A stretch of 17,841 bases of DNA, taken from assembly GCA_945866165.1 (NCBI GenBank), contig CAMBGO010000023.1, forward strand, positions 1 to 17,841. The letters are read 5' to 3'. Positions 1 to 7,565 of the stretch are shown here, one piece after another. The stretch is from Chitinophaga pinensis (GTDB taxonomy: Bacteria; Bacteroidota; Bacteroidia; Chitinophagales; Chitinophagaceae). How positions within the stretch are numbered: position 1 is the stretch's first letter; every line of letters starts with the position of its first letter. Below the pieces are notes generated by a model that saw only the letters and a program-made list of their open reading frames with translations, was not told the origin of the DNA and ran no database searches. Both the position numbers and the translations under genes were made by a program.

Positions 1-1
1 A

Positions 2-472
2 AAAACTGGTAAGAGTTGGTTTTTATCAAGTAGTATTAATTTTACCAAAGGCCGTTTTATTACAGATGAAAACAAAAGTTCATCAATATATCAAATACAA
101 CCAAATGGATTGTATGCAATCGTAATGTCAAAAGTTCGCACCAAGCCATTAGATCATATCCCACCTATTTTTGGTAAGATTAGTATTGCCTACAAGAAAA
201 AAAATATAGAACTTGAATTATTCCTGCTATTTAATGGATGGAAAAAACTCGATCAATACAATGCTGATGGTGAGGACAATGCACAATATGCGACCAAACT
301 AGGTACTCCTTCATGGCAAACCCTGAACTTTAAAACATCCTATCGATTAAACAAATTATTGAGACTACAGGCAGCAGTAGAAAATTTATTTGACCTAAAT
401 TATCGGTTTTTCGCGTCTGGCTTCTCTGCTCCTGGTAGGAATTTTATAGTAAGCCTACGTACGGATTTATAG
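2..472 (+). CDS. TonB-dependent outer-membrane receptor, C-terminal fragment
   Basis: This is the 3' end of a gene that enters from the left edge; the frame is open from base 2 to the TAG at 470-472, giving about 156 residues. The tail has the pattern of the last strands of a SusC/FecA-type 22-strand barrel. It has a PLDHIPPIFGK segment, then an acidic N/D-rich loop followed by a GTPSWQTLN strand. It closes with the very typical VENLFDLNYRFFASG and SAPGRNF blocks and ends in an aromatic/hydrophobic C-terminal strand. Such proteins import siderophores, heme, cobalamin or glycans across the outer membrane using TonB energy. The plug and ligand-binding regions are outside the window, so the substrate cannot be named. 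No SusD-like gene follows, which argues mildly against a polysaccharide-utilisation pair and for a metal or cofactor receptor (inference). It is separated by 89 bases from the sigma factor. Confidence 0.88.
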   Translation, partial: KTGKSWFLSSSINFTKGRFITDENKSSSIYQIQPNGLYAIVMSKVRTKPLDHIPPIFGKISIAYKKKNIELELFLLFNGWKKLDQYNADGEDNAQYATKLGTPSWQTLNFKTSYRLNKLLRLQAAVENLFDLNYRFFASGFSAPGRNFIVSLRTDL

Positions 473-473
473 A

Positions 474-510
474 AATTCTAGGTTTTTATATAAAAAGTCA
501 AATTAGAATT
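474..510 (+). repeat. Nested AT-rich inverted repeats after the receptor gene
   Basis: Directly after the receptor stop codon, AATTCTA (474-480) and TAGAATT (504-510) form 7-base arms around an inner perfect palindrome, TTTTTATATAAAAA (483-496). Together they could fold into a weak hairpin. It may act as a terminator for the receptor transcript or as an operator for the sigma factor gene that starts at 562. There is no GC-rich stem and no clean T-run after the outer arm, so the role is uncertain. Confidence 0.3.
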
Positions 511-561
511 GAACAAATCGAATAAAAAATAACTAACTTTCATTGACCAACAAACTTTTTC

Positions 562-1143
562 ATGGTAGAAGAATTACTTCTTGAAGGTTGCAAGCAAAAT
601 GATTCATCAGCACAGCAGGAATTATACAATAAGTATAGCCCTAGGATGCTCTCAGTATGCTATCGTTATGCAAAAACACGTGAGGATGCAGAGGATATGT
701 TACAAGAGGGTTTTATTAAAGTCTTCACACAAATTCACCAATTTGAATCGAGGGGATCTCTTGAAGGATGGATTCTCAGAATCATGGTTCATACATGCAT
801 TAACCATTTGAAAAAAAACAAGCGATTCAATGAGAGTATTGATCTTCTGCATGCAGAAAACATTGGCATCAGAGAGGATTATATTCCTTCGACATTGCAA
901 GCAAAACAGGTAGTCGAATCTATTAGATCTTTGCCAATAGGATATCGTACGGTGTTGAATTTATATGCAATCGAAGGATACTCTCATAAAGAAATTAGTT
1001 CTATGCTTGATATTGAGGAAAGTACGAGCCGGTCACAGTATACACGTGCAAAAAGCCTTTTAGAGAGCATCCTTATTAAGCGAAATATTTTAACTCGACC
1101 ATTGACAGTAAAAAACTGGTTTTCACCAGTCAAGGTTAAATAG
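562..1143 (+). CDS. RNA polymerase sigma factor, sigma-70 family, ECF type
   Basis: This 193-residue protein would direct RNA polymerase core to a dedicated promoter set. Region 2 spans roughly residues 20-88. It includes the YAKTREDAEDMLQEGFIKVF helix, which matches the core-binding and -10 recognition helices, and the aromatic-rich GSLEGWILRI segment. Region 4 spans roughly 118-170, with a helix-turn-helix (YSHKEISSMLDIEESTSRSQ) followed by TRAKSLLESIL. There is no region 1 or 3, as expected for ECF factors. The length is normal. The ATG at 562 is the first in-frame start upstream of region 2. The next gene begins 24 bases downstream and looks like the cognate membrane-bound anti-sigma protein, so activity is probably controlled by sequestration at the inner membrane. 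I cannot tell which ECF group it belongs to. Confidence 0.93.
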   Translation: MVEELLLEGCKQNDSSAQQELYNKYSPRMLSVCYRYAKTREDAEDMLQEGFIKVFTQIHQFESRGSLEGWILRIMVHTCINHLKKNKRFNESIDLLHAENIGIREDYIPSTLQAKQVVESIRSLPIGYRTVLNLYAIEGYSHKEISSMLDIEESTSRSQYTRAKSLLESILIKRNILTRPLTVKNWFSPVKVK

Positions 1144-1167
1144 AAAACATAGGTATTAGAAGGAAAA

Positions 1168-2463
1168 ATGAAAAATAGTTTACCAGATAATTTTGAAGAC
1201 TTTATAAAGGATAAATCAAACCAATACATGGTTTATCCTACTGATGAAGTATGGAATAAAATTGACAATAATCTACGTCCAAAGAAATACCTGGCTCCTT
1301 TGTTCATTGCATTGTTTATGATAAGCATTTCGAGTGGCCTGATTATATTGAACACAAAAGAAGAAAAAAATGTATTGTCGAAACCCGGACAGATTGCATA
1401 TGCTTTTATTGAAAAAGGACCAATCAAAAGCCGCTATACAAAACTTGAAAACGTAAAAATAATTTCTAGCACCAAATTTAAAAGAAAGATAACACCAATA
1501 ACAAAATCAACTATACTTACAAATAAAGAACTTGCAAATACAGGTGATGATAACCTGCTCTTTATTGATGCCCTTAATGGCTCTGAAAAAATTGAATTAC
1601 CTGCAGGTATTCTAAATTTTAATGCAGGTAAAGGTTTGGATATTCATGCAACTTTAAAGCCTGACAAAAAGAATATAATTTCATCAACAATTGAATCTGT
1701 TATTGCTAAAGCCAAAGTAATTGGGAAAAATGCTCAGTGGCAGTTTTATTTGACTCCTAGCTTGAGCTACAGAAGACTAGAGGGAAAAGCAACCTCATCA
1801 GCCTATCAATATGCTGGTTTTCCGTATAGTACAAATTCATTATTTGCAAAGGATGTAAATGATGCCGTTAAACAACATCCTGATCTTGGTCTTGAAGTAG
1901 GAACAGCCATGCGATATCCATTAACCAACAAATTGTCTTTTAAAACAGGCTTGCAGTTTAATTTCAATCGATATCAAATAGACGCTCATAGAGGAGTTCC
2001 AGTGGTAGCAACATACGGTATGAATAATTATGGTTTTGGAGGAAGGACTCCAATCAATACAGTGTCTATTTATAGCAGTACGGATGGCTACAGAAAAACA
2101 ACGCTTAAAAATGAACACATTATATTGTCGATTCCGATTGGACTAGAATATGTAATAGCAGGAAATAAAAAACTAAATTTATCAATCGCTTCTTCTATTC
2201 AACCCTCTTATCTTATTGGTACCAACGCATATCTTATCTCTACAGATCTAAAAAACTATGCAAAAGAACCTAGCCTTAATAGAAGATGGAATATAAACAC
2301 AGCAGTAGAAGCAAGTGTTAATTTCCAATCAGGCTCATTCAGGTGGAGTATAGCCCCGCAATATCGCTATCAACTACTTTCCAGCTTCAAAAACAAATAT
2401 CCAATAAAGGAAAATTTATTCGATATGGGATTGAAATTTGGGGTTATCAAAACAATCCGTTAA
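1168..2463 (+). CDS. Putative dual-membrane anti-sigma protein: inner-membrane helix plus C-terminal outer-membrane beta-barrel
   Basis: The protein has 431 residues. Residues 1-40 are a short charged cytoplasmic segment with the pattern NFEDFIKDKSNQYMVYPTDEVWNKI. Similar N-termini occur in Bacteroidota proteins encoded just after ECF sigma factors. A single membrane helix follows at about 42-61, preceded by KK (positive-inside). Residues 62-189 are Lys/Thr/Asn-rich with no obvious fold, long enough to cross the periplasm. Residues 190-431 contain about eight alternating polar/hydrophobic strands (for example DLGLEVGTAMRYPL and RWSIAPQYRYQLL), like small outer-membrane barrels, ending in a strand without a terminal Phe. 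This architecture resembles the Dma-type dual-membrane anti-sigma factors described in Bacteroides. Spacing to the sigma gene is 24 bases, with an AGAAGGA ribosome-binding-like sequence. Without the barrel reading it would be an ordinary one-helix anti-sigma factor; function is inferred, not shown. Confidence 0.72.
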   Translation: MKNSLPDNFEDFIKDKSNQYMVYPTDEVWNKIDNNLRPKKYLAPLFIALFMISISSGLIILNTKEEKNVLSKPGQIAYAFIEKGPIKSRYTKLENVKIISSTKFKRKITPITKSTILTNKELANTGDDNLLFIDALNGSEKIELPAGILNFNAGKGLDIHATLKPDKKNIISSTIESVIAKAKVIGKNAQWQFYLTPSLSYRRLEGKATSSAYQYAGFPYSTNSLFAKDVNDAVKQHPDLGLEVGTAMRYPLTNKLSFKTGLQFNFNRYQIDAHRGVPVVATYGMNNYGFGGRTPINTVSIYSSTDGYRKTTLKNEHIILSIPIGLEYVIAGNKKLNLSIASSIQPSYLIGTNAYLISTDLKNYAKEPSLNRRWNINTAVEASVNFQSGSFRWSIAPQYRYQLLSSFKNKYPIKENLFDMGLKFGVIKTIR

Positions 2464-2495
2464 TTAAATTCTTAAATTTTTCTACAGGAAACATC

Positions 2496-2513
2496 TGATG
2501 TAATTTTACATCA
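2496..2513. repeat. Palindrome overlapping the start codon of the lipoprotein gene
   Basis: TGATGTAA (2496-2503) and TTACATCA (2506-2513) are perfect 8-base inverted arms separated by TT, and the last base of the right arm is the A of the ATG at 2513. The same GATGT/ACATC words recur just outside it (ACATC at 2491-2495). It could be a protein-binding operator or a small hairpin that occludes the translation start. The sequence shows only the symmetry; the role is inference. Confidence 0.45.
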
Positions 2514-3064
2514 TGTTAAGATTCGTATTCAGCATGCTTATGCTTTCTTCATTATTCCTATCATGCAATAAAAAACAGGAATCCAAACAACAATTTTATC
2601 CAATCAGCTATTTAATAGAACAGGAAATAGCCGTGATAGATTCATTTCGTTTACCAATAAAAAGATATTACCAAGATGTCAATCAATCTGATTCTAGTAT
2701 TATTTCGATAACTGAATTAAGAAGCATAGTAAATGAACTGCTATTGAATAGTCTTTCAAGCGATGGTGCCCTAAATAATTATGAGGAGACAACCATCAAT
2801 GACATGAACCTGGACTTTATTACCCTATCCTATACTACTACAGAAAAAAATATTAATAAAATAAAACTTCACATTGATCCAATAAATGAAAAAGTAAAAA
2901 GTTTATATGCTGAAAAAACAGACAGTCAACAGGATTCAGTATTTACAAAAAAAATATTGTGGACAGCTGGCAGGCAATTGCTCATTAATACAATATCAAA
3001 TGTCAACAATCGTATATTAACAACTACCGAACGCTATAACTGGTCATTAAATTATTCAAAATGA
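2513..3064 (+). CDS. Hypothetical lipoprotein upstream of uvrC
   Basis: This 183-residue protein has a type II signal peptide: a hydrophobic stretch follows MLRF and ends in the lipobox LFLSC, with the lipid-modified cysteine at residue 18 and N-K-K after it. It is therefore likely anchored in the outer membrane, facing the periplasm or the surface. The mature part is about 165 residues, polar, mixed helix and strand, with no cysteine pair, metal motif or known catalytic signature that I can see. It begins 50 bases after the anti-sigma gene, and its TGA overlaps the ATG of uvrC (ATGA), which implies translational coupling with the repair gene. I do not recognise a named family. It could be the end of the sigma-factor operon or the first gene of a uvrC unit. 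Confidence 0.8.
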   Translation: MLRFVFSMLMLSSLFLSCNKKQESKQQFYPISYLIEQEIAVIDSFRLPIKRYYQDVNQSDSSIISITELRSIVNELLLNSLSSDGALNNYEETTINDMNLDFITLSYTTTEKNINKIKLHIDPINEKVKSLYAEKTDSQQDSVFTKKILWTAGRQLLINTISNVNNRILTTTERYNWSLNYSK

Positions 3065-4860
3065 ATCAGTTGATATTTTTAACCATCCAGAAAACACTGC
3101 CAAATGAACCTGGCATTTATAAATATTTTGATGCAGGGAAAAACTTGCTTTATATAGGCAAAGCTAAAAATATTAGAAAAAGAGTCAGTTCCTATTTCAC
3201 AAAAAACAATCAATCGTTCAAGACACATGAACTTGTTAAGCAGATTGATAAAATTGAATTTACCATTGTCAATACTGAGCACGATGCCTTGCTATTGGAA
3301 AATGCACTAATTAAAGAATTTAGACCTAAATACAATATTGAATTAAAAGATGATAAAACATACCCATATATTGTAATAAAAAATGAGCCCTTTCCTAGGG
3401 TATTTCTCACCAGAAGAAAAATCAATGACGGATCTAATTATCTTGGACCATTTACTTCAATAAAAAAACTCAGGGAATTACTGTCATTTATAAAATTAAA
3501 TATTCCTCTTAGAACCTGCAGTCTAAATCTTAGCCAAAAAAATATAGATGCAAATAAATTTAAAGTGTGTTTAGAATTCCAACTGGGCAATTGCAAGGGA
3601 CCATGTGTAGGAAAACAATCGCTTGATAACTATGATGAAGGACTTAGGCAGATCAAGCATATTCTTAAAGGAAATTTTACTGAAATTATTACACACTATA
3701 AAAAATTACAAAATGAGCATATTGAAAAAATGGAATATGAAGAGGCTCAACAACTACAATATAAAATAGGAAACCTAAAAGACTTTCAGTCACAATCGGT
3801 TATTGTTAATCCAGCTTTGGGAAACCTCGATATTTTTGGTATTGAATTTTTAGAAGATAAGGCATTTATTAGCTACCTCTCTGTTCGTAATGGGACCATC
3901 ACCAACTCAAAAACGATTACTTTTCAAGAAAAGATTGAGGAAGATAAAGAGGATTTGCTCTTGCAATCGATCGCACATTTTCAAACTCTGTTTGGACTAG
4001 ATGCTACAGAAGTTATTATTCCTTATCCTCTTAATTTCAGTACAGGAAACTGGAAAATAACTGTTCCAAAAGCAGGTGAAAAGAAAAAACTGCTTGACTT
4101 GGCAACATCCAATAGTAGGTTTTTCAAAGAAGAGGAAATTAAAAAGAACATGCTTCATCTTGAAGAAAAGCATGGCAGTAAAGTTGCATTGATTGAAAAA
4201 GTCAGATTAGCACTATCCCTAAAAGAAAGGCCTCTTCACATAGAATGTTTTGATAACTCAAATTTTCATGGGGAATATCCAGTATCAGCGATGGTATGCT
4301 TTAAAGAAGGAAAGCCCAGCAAAAGTGAATACCGCAGGTATAATGTGCAAGATGTTAAAGGGATCAATGACTTTGCCACGATGAAAGAGGCTGTTTATAG
4401 AAGATATCATAGGCTAACTGAAGAACAAGCAAGTCTGCCACAGCTGGTAATTATTGATGGAGGAAAAGGACAACTCGGAGCAGCCATGGAAGCAATTGAA
4501 GCCCTAAAGCTAAATGGAAAAATGACATTGGTGGGACTGGCAAAAAAGCAAGAAGAGTTATTCTTCTATGGTGATAAAGAATCGTTGAAACTTCCAGTTG
4601 ACGGCGAAGTGATGAAATTCATTAGAGGCATAAGAGATGAGGTTCATCAATATGGAATCAGTTTTCATAGAAAAAAAAGAAGTCAAGGCACTTTTAAAAA
4701 CGAACTTGAAAAAATTAAAGGTATTGGAAAGAAAACAGCACAAGATCTTCTATTACAATTCAGATCTGTTAATGCAATAAAAAAGTCTAGTAAAAACGAA
4801 CTGGCTGAAGCGATAGGAGAAAGCAAGGCTTCTTTAATATTTAGTTACTTCCATTCATAA
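3061..4860 (+). CDS. uvrC: UvrABC system protein C (excinuclease subunit C)
   Basis: UvrC makes both incisions around a DNA lesion in nucleotide excision repair, after UvrA and UvrB have marked the site. The 599-residue length is normal. The N-terminal GIY-YIG nuclease has GIY at 18-20, YIG at 31-33, Arg39 and the metal-binding Glu80; it cuts 3' of the lesion. Cysteines 153, 170, 178 and 182 match the four-cysteine cluster known to hold an iron-sulfur centre in UvrC. A UvrB-interacting UVR helix pair lies at about 216-250. The RNase H-like 5' nuclease has Asp398 (ECFDNSN), Asp466 (IIDGGKGQLG) and His529 (RDEVHQYG), and a helix-hairpin-helix pair closes the protein from about 545. All key residues are present. 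The ATG overlaps the preceding lipoprotein stop, and no other plausible start lies upstream of the nuclease domain. Confidence 0.98.
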   Translation: MNQLIFLTIQKTLPNEPGIYKYFDAGKNLLYIGKAKNIRKRVSSYFTKNNQSFKTHELVKQIDKIEFTIVNTEHDALLLENALIKEFRPKYNIELKDDKTYPYIVIKNEPFPRVFLTRRKINDGSNYLGPFTSIKKLRELLSFIKLNIPLRTCSLNLSQKNIDANKFKVCLEFQLGNCKGPCVGKQSLDNYDEGLRQIKHILKGNFTEIITHYKKLQNEHIEKMEYEEAQQLQYKIGNLKDFQSQSVIVNPALGNLDIFGIEFLEDKAFISYLSVRNGTITNSKTITFQEKIEEDKEDLLLQSIAHFQTLFGLDATEVIIPYPLNFSTGNWKITVPKAGEKKKLLDLATSNSRFFKEEEIKKNMLHLEEKHGSKVALIEKVRLALSLKERPLHIECFDNSNFHGEYPVSAMVCFKEGKPSKSEYRRYNVQDVKGINDFATMKEAVYRRYHRLTEEQASLPQLVIIDGGKGQLGAAMEAIEALKLNGKMTLVGLAKKQEELFFYGDKESLKLPVDGEVMKFIRGIRDEVHQYGISFHRKKRSQGTFKNELEKIKGIGKKTAQDLLLQFRSVNAIKKSSKNELAEAIGESKASLIFSYFHS

Positions 4861-4888
4861 AAATAGCCATCATAAAGACGGCTATTTT
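4860..4888. terminator. Bidirectional intrinsic terminator between uvrC and gldN
   Basis: AAAATAGCC (4860-4868) and GGCTATTTT (4880-4888) are perfect 9-base arms around an 11-base loop. They begin on the last base of the uvrC stop codon and lie 19 bases before the gldN stop. Each strand has a run of T at the 3' side of the stem, so the hairpin can end transcription from both converging genes. Confidence 0.75.
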
Positions 4889-4906
4889 AGAAATTGAATA
4901 CTTTAT

Positions 4907-5956
4907 TTAGTAAGACCAAAGTCCTTGTTCAAAATTGAATATTTTAGTCTTTAGGTTTTCCCCTTCAAGTAACCTTAAGATGTCGTCCTTGATATACGAC
5001 TTGATAAAATAGTCATAGGGATTTTCAATGGAAGTCTTGATAATATAACTAGAGAAATACCGGCTTTCAAACAATTCTTCCCAGCTCATTTTAGCACCAA
5101 AATTCTTTCCATTGTAGACTTCATACAAAGCCAATACAGGTCTTAAATCTGGATAGTATACCCAAAACATAGGCGATTCTCCTAAAACAGTTCCAGTAGC
5201 TTCATCGATGAAAGACTTTACGGGTGCAATTCCTAAAATTCTCACATACATTTTTGAAGACTCTTTATCGAATACCCATTCTTCTTTTAATCTAAACTTT
5301 ACAATTTCGTCAGGATTAAATTCTTTACAAACTACAGAGTCTTTAAAAATCCCCTTTGATCCTGTAGGATCTTTTTCCCAATCAATTACAGATACGGAAT
5401 CGCATTTTCCTGAGATTACTTCACCCACCCTTTGAATAGTCATTGGGGTTGTAAAGCGGTCATCAACTGTAGGATCAAATACTGTTACATCTCCCTTTTT
5501 TATTGAAGTCAACAGTATATTTAAAAAGCGCTGGTTTCCATTATCATCATCCGCTTTATACCTGAACGAAAGATTCATTTTCTCCCTTATGTCAATTTCT
5601 CTCCATACACGCTCCCTATACCATGCATCATCTTCCCTGATGTGTTCATATGCAAGTGGGGTTCTGCTTTTAACCAAATTACGATCAACAGCTGCATCAG
5701 GCCGGAGGGAAATCCGAACTGAATCGAAAGCGAAAGGATCTTTTTTAGGAGGCTGTATTGGTTTAACAGCTGTATCCGCCATTACCACATTTAGATTTGA
5801 ATCAATAGTTTGGGTGTTGGTGATTTTAGAAGTCGTCGGCTTTTCTACCTTTTTTTTAGGGGTATTGGTTTTCTTTCTTGTTTGTGCAAATCCGTTTAAG
5901 AATAGCATTGAAAACAAGGAAAAAATCAACAGATATTTGGTGCCTTTGAGCTTCAT
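4907..5956 (-). CDS. gldN: Gliding motility / type IX secretion protein GldN (PorN)
   Basis: GldN is a periplasmic protein that assembles with the lipoprotein GldK into the ring attached to the outer membrane in the type IX secretion system (T9SS), and it contacts the periplasmic part of GldM. The 349 residues start with a Sec signal peptide (cleavage probably after GFA at residue 24). A Lys/Thr/Pro-rich linker of about 45 residues follows. The conserved domain includes REIDIREKMNLSF, SIKKGDVTVFDPT, EEWVFDKESSKMYVRILGIAPVK and MFWVYYPDLRPVLALYEVYN, and the chain ends in GLWSY. These blocks are diagnostic for the family, and the length is slightly longer than many members because of the linker. 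It is the last gene of gldKLMN, 20 bases after gldM, and no separate promoter is visible in front of it. Confidence 0.95.
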   Translation of the reverse strand: MKLKGTKYLLIFSLFSMLFLNGFAQTRKKTNTPKKKVEKPTTSKITNTQTIDSNLNVVMADTAVKPIQPPKKDPFAFDSVRISLRPDAAVDRNLVKSRTPLAYEHIREDDAWYRERVWREIDIREKMNLSFRYKADDDNGNQRFLNILLTSIKKGDVTVFDPTVDDRFTTPMTIQRVGEVISGKCDSVSVIDWEKDPTGSKGIFKDSVVCKEFNPDEIVKFRLKEEWVFDKESSKMYVRILGIAPVKSFIDEATGTVLGESPMFWVYYPDLRPVLALYEVYNGKNFGAKMSWEELFESRYFSSYIIKTSIENPYDYFIKSYIKDDILRLLEGENLKTKIFNFEQGLWSY

Positions 5957-5976
5957 TTATTCTTTTTTTGCAGCGA

Positions 5977-7521
5977 TTATTTTAAATTATAAGAAAGACT
6001 TCCACTAAGCGTTCTTGTACGTCCACCTGGATCCCTAACTACAATATCAGTAATGGCGACCAAAGCACCTGGCTTTAGCTTTCCAACAAGATTTGCAGCA
6101 GCACCTGTCCAGCGACTTCCTTTATTATCAACCGGTGAGTAATCAGGTATATCAGAACTTACAGCACCGATACGATAACTTACAACTTCAAATGGTGCAT
6201 CAAATTCCGCATCCTCAAGTTTAGCAATAACCCCACCCATTGCTTTAAAATTCGCAGATGGAACAGCTCCTTGTTTTAGATTCCCAACAAAAGCAGCAGG
6301 GCTTGGCAGTTGTTTTACACGAAACATAATCTTACCTGCAGATTTACCTTCAATCATTACTGAAACAGTATGCTCTCCTGAAGCTCCTTGATTTGGCTTT
6401 GCAATGTATTTGTTACCGCCAACCTTGGTAATGGCACCGCCAGAAAATTGTGCAGATACTTTTTCACTACCCGCGCCAGCAGTAATTGTAAGAGGATTGT
6501 CAACACCGATATACAAGACATTCATTTTATCAGGTGATACAGCTACACCAGAGGGAGCTCCGACTGTATAATCAACTTTTTTTGATGTAGTCTTAGATTC
6601 ACCAGTATTCGGGTCTATAAATGTTACATTAACATTCATGCTTCTTGAACCAGTACCTCCAACATTGAATTTATATTCTGCAACTCCATTGGCATTTACG
6701 GGTATTCCCCTGCCATCAATAGTTACAGTTGGCTTAACATTTGAGTTGAATGCTCCTAAGCCGGCGTTAACCAACATTTCTTCGCCTGGCATCAAATATG
6801 TTGAATTCGTTCCAACCAATGGTTCAAACTTATCCATAACTAACTTTACTGCACCAACCTGACTGATACAAAATGAAGCAGCCATGTTTTCGGAATTCTT
6901 AACATCATTCTGAAATTTGCTAAGCATTGTAAGCGCCGCAACAGTTGGAGTCATGTGAAAATAACTTGTATTCCAATCTTTAATCTTGTCACCGGTACCT
7001 GAATTGCCTGATGCTGATTTAGGTACTTCTAAGTTTAATGGGATTTTATTACCAATACCAGCCGCCATATCTTTATCAATTGCCAGAAGTTTGGTTTTGA
7101 ATTCAGATAGTTCATCATATAAAACCTTTCCTTGACCCTTTGTATCAAAGAGTCTTGTAGCAGCATCGATATTATCTTCTTTAAAAGAGCCATCTTCTTG
7201 AAGGTCAGCCTCTTTTTTTAAATCTTCTTTTAACTTATCTATCAGCTGTGAAGCTTCATCTGCCAAAACCTTTACCTGATCTGCTTTGGGTTTCCATATC
7301 TCTGCTTTTTGCACAGATTTTGGATCTTTCAGCATTTCGGTAAGATTTGAATATATGCCAGTAGTAGAGACAGAAAGAAGGTTGTTCGATTCTTTAAGGC
7401 TATTGTCTACTACTTTAAATGCATTTAATATTTCAGCAGACACGTTCAATGCAAGCAAGGCCGTCAACACCAAATACATTATGTTGATCATCTTTTGCCG
7501 CGGGTCTTTGGGAAGTGCCAT
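5977..7521 (-). CDS. gldM: Gliding motility / type IX secretion protein GldM (PorM)
   Basis: GldM is the inner-membrane protein with a long periplasmic arm. It pairs with GldL as the proton-driven motor of the T9SS and passes torque or energy to the GldK/GldN ring. The 514 residues begin with the family hallmark ALPKDPRQKMINIMYLVLTA, a single membrane helix at about 11-32 carrying Glu30 near its periplasmic end and Arg8 before it, both positions typical of GldM. The following 190 residues are mostly helical, and the remainder forms Ig-like beta domains rich in Gly, Val and Thr (segments such as LPSPAAFVGNLKQGAVP and the final GGRTRTLSG). The length is normal for the family. It lies between gldL (44-base gap) and gldN (20-base gap), with no promoter-like box of its own. 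Confidence 0.97.
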   Translation of the reverse strand: MALPKDPRQKMINIMYLVLTALLALNVSAEILNAFKVVDNSLKESNNLLSVSTTGIYSNLTEMLKDPKSVQKAEIWKPKADQVKVLADEASQLIDKLKEDLKKEADLQEDGSFKEDNIDAATRLFDTKGQGKVLYDELSEFKTKLLAIDKDMAAGIGNKIPLNLEVPKSASGNSGTGDKIKDWNTSYFHMTPTVAALTMLSKFQNDVKNSENMAASFCISQVGAVKLVMDKFEPLVGTNSTYLMPGEEMLVNAGLGAFNSNVKPTVTIDGRGIPVNANGVAEYKFNVGGTGSRSMNVNVTFIDPNTGESKTTSKKVDYTVGAPSGVAVSPDKMNVLYIGVDNPLTITAGAGSEKVSAQFSGGAITKVGGNKYIAKPNQGASGEHTVSVMIEGKSAGKIMFRVKQLPSPAAFVGNLKQGAVPSANFKAMGGVIAKLEDAEFDAPFEVVSYRIGAVSSDIPDYSPVDNKGSRWTGAAANLVGKLKPGALVAITDIVVRDPGGRTRTLSGSLSYNLK

Positions 7522-7565
7522 ATTCCAGAATAATTTTAAAAGTTAATACTTAATTTATTTGAAAC

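Noticed and set aside
534..541. TAACTTTC before the sigma factor gene as a -7 box
   Set aside because: The last consensus base is wrong (C instead of G) and the nearest upstream TTG is 22 bases away, outside the best spacing. An autoregulated ECF promoter would also look different.
5589..6008. 139-codon open frame on the + strand across the gldN/gldM junction
   Set aside because: Antisense to the start of gldN and the end of gldM, both certain genes; its composition is that of a shadow frame.
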